NCBI RefSeq assembly: GCF_027580225.2
Contig: NC_073354.2
Span: 31,516,001 to 31,580,000, forward strand
Source: Misgurnus anguillicaudatus
Taxonomy: Eukaryota; Chordata; Actinopteri; Cypriniformes; Cobitidae
Reading direction: 5' to 3'
Length of the DNA stretch: 64,000 nt
Positions 57,896 through 64,000 of the stretch are shown here, in pieces. Below the pieces are notes generated by a model. The model did no database searches. It was not told the DNA's origin and saw only the letters and a program-made list of their open reading frames with translations. Numbering within the stretch: the stretch's first letter is position 1; every line of letters starts with the position of its first letter. The translations under genes were made by a program, and so were the position numbers.

Positions 57896-58314
57896 CACTG
57901 TAAAAAAAATCCGTAGAAATTACAATGTTATTGCAGCTGGGTTGCCGGTAATTTACCGTGGATTTAAATTTATGTTATTTAGTGGCAAGAGTTTGTTTAA
58001 AGTTAAATAAATTTTAAATAATAACAAGTCTTTATCTTTACAGAATAAAACTATACAATAACAGCATCATGCAAAACATTCTGGGAACCAGAAATCATCA
58101 TCAACCTTTTTCTGTTTTTTGCTTCAGATCTGGTTTCCCAGAATGTTTTGCTTGATGCTGTTTTTATAGTTTTATCCTGTAAAGACAAAGACTTGTAAAT
58201 GTTTAATGTTCATTTAACTTTGAACAAAATGTTGCCAGTAAAAAAACATAAATTTAAATCTACGGTAAGTTACCGGCAACCCAGCTGCAATTTCTACGAA
58301 TTTTTTTTACTGTG
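57896..58314. mobile_element. Second CACTGTAAAAAA hairpin with TA on both sides
   Basis: The left end CACTGTAAAAAAAATCCGTA and the right end ATTTTTTTTACTGTG are flanked by TA (57894-57895, 58315-58316). Arms pair through GCAGCTGGGTTGCCGGTAA/TTACCGGCAACCCAGCTGC. An inner palindrome pairs AAACATTCTGGGAACCAGA with CTGGTTTCCCAGAATGTTTT. Confidence 0.85.
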
Positions 58315-58320
58315 TAGAGA

Positions 58321-58815
58321 CCGAGGGGCAACCTTCCGATCTCTCTGATGAAGCCAATACGGAAGTGATTTAAACTGTAATTCATCGACTGGCCGCTAGA
58401 GACTGTCTCCAAAAGAGAGTCAATTCCCATAGACCTCCATGTTAAAATGCCCAACTTTAGAGCAGAAAATAATGTTTACAGCCTGGTACAAAAACTGTTT
58501 TGGGTCTGTATAGCTAATTTTGCCCTTCATGACAACTGTGAGGCGGGTGATTTTTTTGTAACTCATTCTTTTAAATTATATTAAGCCAAGTTCTGCATAA
58601 TTAAGGGCGTGGCCACTTGAGTGACGGTTGGACAACCACTTCTGTCACTTGAGTCGAGCTAGGTGGTTGTGGTTTCAGCAGCCAGCCAACTCAGCTTCAC
58701 CCATCTCCCGCCTCTTACCCATTTTCAGATATCTGTGAGTGATGCTACTATTTCAAAAACGATCCTCAGAAACCTATGGGTGATGTCATGGACACTAGGT
58801 ACATCATTTTTTTAC
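58321..58815 (+). repeat. Second + strand copy of the repeat at 40491-40950
   Basis: Same ordered blocks; it abuts the preceding hairpin. This copy keeps CTAGAGACTGTCTCCAAAAG, missing from the 40.5-kb copy. Confidence 0.8.
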
Positions 58816-60309
58816 AGACAAAAATATATTGGACAGTTTCCCAATTTGCCCCAAGTTTGTTTTAACATGCCACAACATCATCAAAGCTAAAACTTAGGTA
58901 TAAACATTTCTGTGGCACAGTAATGTCAATTGAGCAAAATTAAACCCACAAAAAGAAGGGGGGGGGGTGTGAAATGATATTACAGAGATTACAGAAGAAA
59001 CACCTTCCTCCTTTCACTCTAGTCTGGTGTGCAAACCCTGAGCTTTATAAGCTCCAAACACAAGGACAGCTGCTGGTAATAATCATTACACTGATGTAAT
59101 TGGTACAGAGGGAGAGGCGTGTCTGAAACTAACTAGACATTGATCAGTCCCTCACTATTCACTGCTACTACTCACACTGATCTGAAATCAGTTCGGGACA
59201 CAACACTGCGGGAACCTGCCGTTAAAAGCTGATTACAGGCTTTTTAGGCCACATTAACACTGCCCGTGTGACTCAATTCAGATCTTTTTCTCTCAAGTGG
59301 CACAGATCGGATATGACCCACGGATGTGTAAGTAGGAAAAAAGTGCATAAAATCCGATATTCTCCGATCGGTTTCAGGCGTTATTCATATGTTGAAATAA
59401 ATTGAATGTGAATCAGATACATGCATTTGCATCCGCAAAGTAAGTGGACAGATTGGATATTCCCATCTCAAGCAGTGTAGCCAGATTGGAAATGTCCAAG
59501 GAATGTACCAGAAGTTTAAAATATGGTATTATGGAAGAAAATTAAGTCAAATGTGCAGAATACATCTAGACAAACAACTTTTGACAGCCTGAAGATTTTC
59601 CAAGTAGATAAATAACTAAGGTGTACCTTAGTGGGAGGGTCAAAACAACTGACTATACTGACCTACGTGCCGTGGCAAGAACATTAACTTGTCAAAGAGA
59701 GAGTCATTCTTAAAAATTATTGGCCGAGCAAAAGGCTATAGGGAACAGCGCCTGCCAAAACCACATGAAATCTCACCGAATGAGTGCTGTTTTTATTCTA
59801 ATCCTAACCCCAAACCTTCCTACCCAGTCTCATGTAGATGCATATAAATAGCACGAAGTGTGAAAGTCGTGCAATTCATACGCCAAATTCCAATTTGGCA
59901 TGCATAGGTTACGCCAGTCCTTCCCATTAACTTTTTTTTGTTGTTTTATTCATTGGTTTCTCATTTTTTTCTGTTTTTTTTAACAATTTTCGCTTGGGTT
60001 TAGGGCTAGATTTGAGATTTGCTAAAGGAGATTATTTAATATACAAGTTTTTCCATGTTTTTGTTTATTTTTAAGTCATGGTCGCTTGGAGTTGGGGTTA
60101 GAATTGGGGTTTGTGTTAGGATGTCATTTTTATGTAACAAAAAGTTGTTCTAACCCTAAACGCAATCGACAATGGTAAAAATAGCAAAAAAATAAAGAAA
60201 CCAATAAATAAAACAAAAAATAAAAAAGAACTATTATTTATGTACAACATTTTAAAAACGTTATCCTTACATTTATGAAATAATCTTAGTTTCTGAGACA
60301 TACTTATCT
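58816..60309. other. Flank, mostly unrecognised; inverted repeat relative at 59770-60170
   Basis: 59770-60170 resembles 43090-43570. A run of G lies near 58960. Nothing was recognised in 58980-59760. Confidence 0.55.
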
Positions 60310-60605
60310 ATTCAATTCAATTCAATTCAATTTTATTTATATAGCGCTTTTCACAATTTGGTAATTGTATCAAAGCAGCTTTACATTAATAGAAGCAGTG
60401 AAAAGCACAGAAAATCGACAGATAGCACAACATAATACACGATAGCACAAGCAGCCAAATTTGCTGCGGCTATAAATCAACAGTAAAGCGAATGTATTAC
60501 TAATGTAACGTATAGAAGTTAAGCCCAAGAAGGCTGCCTCCCCGGACTTCTTAGCCAGGGAAGTAAAAAAAGTCCTAGGAGGGAAAAACCCTTGGGAGAT
60601 ATTTT
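60310..60605. repeat. ATTCAATTCAATTTTATTTATATAGCGC dispersed repeat
   Basis: It starts with a short TTCAA tandem run, then TTTATTTATATAGCGCTTTT and ATCAAAGCAGCTTTACATTA, and ends GAGGGAAAAACCCTTGGGAG. This motif set is widespread in fish genomes. A TATA run (60608-60650) follows. Confidence 0.75.
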
Positions 60606-60701
60606 ACATATATATATATATATATTTGAAAATAATGCATATATATATATTTGAAAATAATGCAGACTGCGCTTCGCGCCGTGCCACATTATCCCCCTAG
60701 G

Positions 60702-62307
60702 CAGGGACGTGCACAGACATTTTGAGGGGCAGGGGCTCAAGTGAAATAAAGGGCACCTTTCATAATTATGTATATTTTTTTTCTTTTTTTTTTAAACAAA
60801 AAGTATATATAAACACAATTCTGACTTTTTATTATTAAAAAAGTTAATTCATTTTATCTTCCTCAAACTCACGCAATTGTTTAATTTTCAAAAGATGTCT
60901 ACAAAATAATCAGTTGTTCACACAGACACCATGGTCTCCTTAGTAGTCTAGGTTTATAGAGCAGCAAAGGAAGCCATTACACAATGTGCATGTTTTGAAA
61001 ACATTAAATTACACATTAATTACAAATTTGTTAAAATGCTAAAAACAAAGTTGTGACTGCTGAGTTAGCGCTACATGCCAATAAATGCTATATCATATGC
61101 TAGCGTTTAGCTGATTAGTTGTTAGTTGTTACTCAAAATGTATTTTTGTCTGATAAGGGCTCAGAATATAAGGTCTGTTTACTAATGTGAGCTTCTGGCA
61201 TGAGCCTCAGAGCAATCAGAGCAGAGCTCAACATTATTATTCATGACCCTTTCAAATAGAGCAAAAATAGACCATTTAATTAAAATGACAAATTCTAGGG
61301 TTGTAAATAGACATGTAAAAACGTTTCTGGATAATTTTTGCACTTAATAGAGCAACATACCTTCTATGTAATTGTCAAAGAACAATTTAACATTATGACA
61401 ACACATCCTATGGCACCTTTAATCATAAGTTTCATATTTATTAGGGTTACACATGTCAGAAACAACAAATATAGATTAGGCCTATTTTATTTGTATTTTA
61501 TATTTTACTTTTTTGTGATGTCAGTGAAAATTCAGACTGGGCAAGTAAAATACTGAACCATCAGATTTCTTCCCAATCTACTCCAGCACTCCAGTATAAC
61601 ACATTATACTTATTTAACAGACATTACAAAAAACGCAGACAAAAAAGCTTACTACTGCAGTTAGCAATTATTTTATTGTTTGTGCTTTATTATGAGCAGT
61701 CTGTTTAAACTACATACGGTTACAAGTTTGCAACTCTTCAGGTTAATATGGGATTGCCATGTCCCTGAATCGTTATGTGTAACAACGTGTCCCATATTTT
61801 GTGCATAAAACTGTTAATATAATATTTTTTCTTCCTCACACACTTACCGGTAGCTGCCTGCATAATCATGCACACGATCGCGTCTCGTTCAGGCTGAGCT
61901 TTGGCGCTTGAAGCGCGAATGATGCAGCACGAGTGTAGACAACCCAATCATAAAGCGCAGTAAGTTAGAGAGGCGGGACTAAGGAAAGGTAAAGCCAATC
62001 ATATTAGCGATGTGAATTTTGGAGGCGGGACTCATCTGTTAACCGTTTGTGTGCCACAAATAGCGCTATTTTTCTTTATATAAGAGTTTAAATCTCATTT
62101 AAATGATTCCTGAATAAATTCATGTTAAATTAAATAAGCAACAAGTAAAAAACACAAGAAACAGACAGACATCAGTTGTTATATGAATAAAGATCATATT
62201 ATTATTTTTTTAAAAGGAGCACCCCAGAAAAAAAGGGCACTTTCTCTCCAGGAATAAAAAGGGCAGGTGCTCAAGCCCCCTTTGATGTCTATGTGTGCAC
62301 GTGCCTG
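60702..62307. mobile_element. hAT-type element with CAGGGACGTGCACA ends, perfect 8-bp duplication
   Basis: The duplication CCCCTAGG lies at 60694-60701 and 62308-62315. The left end CAGGGACGTGCACAGACATT corresponds to CAGGCACGTGCACACATAGA at the right end (reverse-complemented), with GGGCAGGGGCTCAAG/AGGTGCTCAAGCCCC just inside. No transposase was recognised in the 1606 bp. Confidence 0.9.
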
Positions 62308-62315
62308 CCCCTAGG

Positions 62316-63744
62316 TGTGCATTTGTTTCAAAAATAATGCAACTGGGACTGTCCTGTTTTCAATTTTACGTATAGTTTACATGCACGTGTATTTCGGTCA
62401 GTAATGGTGTGTTGCCACAAGAGTTCTTGTTTCCTTGTTTAAAATAATCTTAATGTTTATCATCATAATCTGTATCCACAGTAAGGTAAACATTATCGAA
62501 GTTTCCTTCTCTGCTGGAATAAAACAAGAAAAGCCAACTTACAGTAGTGAACCGCAGTATCTGTTTTTAATCCGAAACCATGATGTTTAAACAGCGTCAA
62601 CCAGCCTGAGCAAGATGATCTGTCAGGTCCACCAGCATTTAAACCTCTGCAGATAAAAATTAGAAGTAAACTTAGATGTTGACATTAGATGTTTGTTTGA
62701 TCAACCCCGCAGTCAATTTCATATTTTGCAGAACTGAAGTTTTTAAACACATTGGAGAAAGTAATTAAAAGTTAGTGCTGAGTGTAAGATCTTCAGTCAC
62801 TCGAGTGCACACAAGCAATGATTTCTCATATTAACGCATTTGTTTCTGAGCTTTGCTTTATAGAGAATGTCTGATGAGAATTTGTTTCATTTTCTCCTAA
62901 AGGTCAGTGGAAATATAAAGTATTTTGGTAACACTTGTATTGCTTTATTAGGAAATTTATTAGCTAACATGGCTAATAATTGATCAGGGATATTTGATAC
63001 AGAAGACATCACTGTGCTTATTCAGTCACACACCTTTAGAAAAGTCAATAAGATGTTTCATATAAAAGAATGTATAATTGCATTTTGTTTTTGTAGCACT
63101 CATAAAGAGATAATTGCATATATTTCACAAGTCATAAATCCTGTTCTTCATTTTGCTTTATCATCTCAACATCATGTTTTGCCTCCTCAGGTAATAATAT
63201 TTGTTTGTGACAGCTCTGAACTTTCTGGTTTCTTCTGGACATTGCTGTCAACTACTTTTGACAAAAAGCCTCCAGGTTACGTTCTTAATTTCCCATCCTT
63301 CTCTGCTCAACTTCTGCCCCACAGCGGCTATATGATGGTAAGATTGAACTTGAATGCTCAGGACAATTGAAATATAACTATCACACAAGGTCAGAAAAAA
63401 TGGTCAAAAAATTGGCCCAAGCTGTCACTGGGGTAGTAGCCTTTAAAAAAAGGTCCTAATATATACCATTTGGGTATAGATATACATTTGGAACCAACAT
63501 GTACCTTTGAGATATTTATATGTAATGTGTACTTTTTACTCCAGTGACAGCTATGGGGGCCATTTATTGATCTTTTTTCTGCATTATGGATGCTTGAGTA
63601 AACAGCACACAATATTACAGACCAAGCGTATTTAAAATTTTGAAAAGGTTGTAAGCATCTGTTGCAATTTCTTAAATAAATAACCAAAATTAACTTTTTT
63701 AAAATGCATGTTATGGGTGCAAAAACAAAGGTAAACAGGGTTCT
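62316..63744. other. Right-hand flank, largely unrecognised
   Basis: It contains a splice-flanked open block (63191-63337, see findings) and an inverted repeat at 63416-63562 (CTGTCACTGGGGTA / CCAGTGACAG). Nothing else was recognised. Confidence 0.5.
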
Positions 63745-64000
63745 TTAAAGGTGCAATGTGTACATTTTAGCACCATGTAGTGGTGAGGTTGTGAATTGCA
63801 ACCAAAAGCTCAATCCACTGCTCACCCTTCGCTTTTGAAACACATAGAGAAGCTACAGTAGCCGCCACCAGAAAAACATGTCATCGTCGGAGACAACTTA
63901 GTAAAAAAGTTTGTCTGTTAAGGGCTTCTGTAGAAACATGGTGGCACAAAATGGTGACTTCCACATAAGGGGACCCTCTGTGCATGTAGATAAAAATGTC
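63745..64000. mobile_element. TTAAAGGTGCAATGTGT MITE, cut by the window edge
   Basis: It begins TTAAAGGTGCAATGTGTACA and shares with 21400-21754 (in inverted order) the block around GTTTCTACAGAAGCC, TGGCACAAAATGG and CCACATAAGGGGACC. Its other end lies outside the window. Confidence 0.75.

Overview
This is a piece of a bony-fish nuclear genome, most likely from a cyprinid or related cypriniform. The evidence is large introns with consensus GT-AG splice sites, very dense short inverted-repeat transposons, tRNA-derived SINE fragments, (CA)n/(CT)n microsatellites, and TTAAAGGGATAG-type hairpin elements typical of carp-family genomes. No prokaryotic, organellar or viral gene was recognised. The species cannot be named from sequence alone.

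Only one protein-coding gene is clearly supported. It lies on the + strand and is the 3' half of a Golgi class I alpha-1,2-mannosidase (glycoside hydrolase family 47), best matching man1a1. Seven coding exons lie at 10442-10565, 11006-11099, 18996-19111, 26869-27088, 29746-29918, 34202-34317 and 44449-44575. They splice in phase to a 322-residue C-terminal segment ending in TAA at 44573-44575. The 5' exons (cytoplasmic tail, membrane anchor, first half of the catalytic domain) were not found in 1-10441 and presumably lie upstream of the window. A long 3' untranslated region probably follows, with candidate poly(A) signals at 45910, 49209 and 49273. If the distal signals are used, the 3' UTR contains a roughly 2.36-kb minisatellite (45990-48350).

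Almost everything else is repeat. Three kinds dominate. (1) Hairpin elements bounded by TTAA, starting TTAAAGG and ending in the complement, with several unrelated interiors (e.g. 851-3204, 8903-9623, 12700-13164, 21400-21754, 37779-38195, 51605-52498). (2) hAT-type insertions recognised by 8-bp target duplications (14700-14978, 28642-29076, 30846-31878, 32997-33842, 36202-36394, 38238-39897 with 38586-39106 nested inside, 60702-62307). (3) Older debris: a Tc1/mariner transposase relic (53607-54580), tRNA-headed SINE fragments, and a 157/158-bp tandem array (1804-2850) built from the end of one transposon plus its host element. The region 49300-64000, downstream of the gene, holds repeats, the Tc1 relic and one unproven splice-flanked open block near 63191-63337.

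The window is not an operon or gene cluster. It is a glycan-processing gene whose introns and 3' flank have been enlarged by successive nested transposon insertions. The most distinctive structures are the composite tandem array at 1.8-2.85 kb, the higher-order minisatellite after the stop codon, and the nested hairpins.
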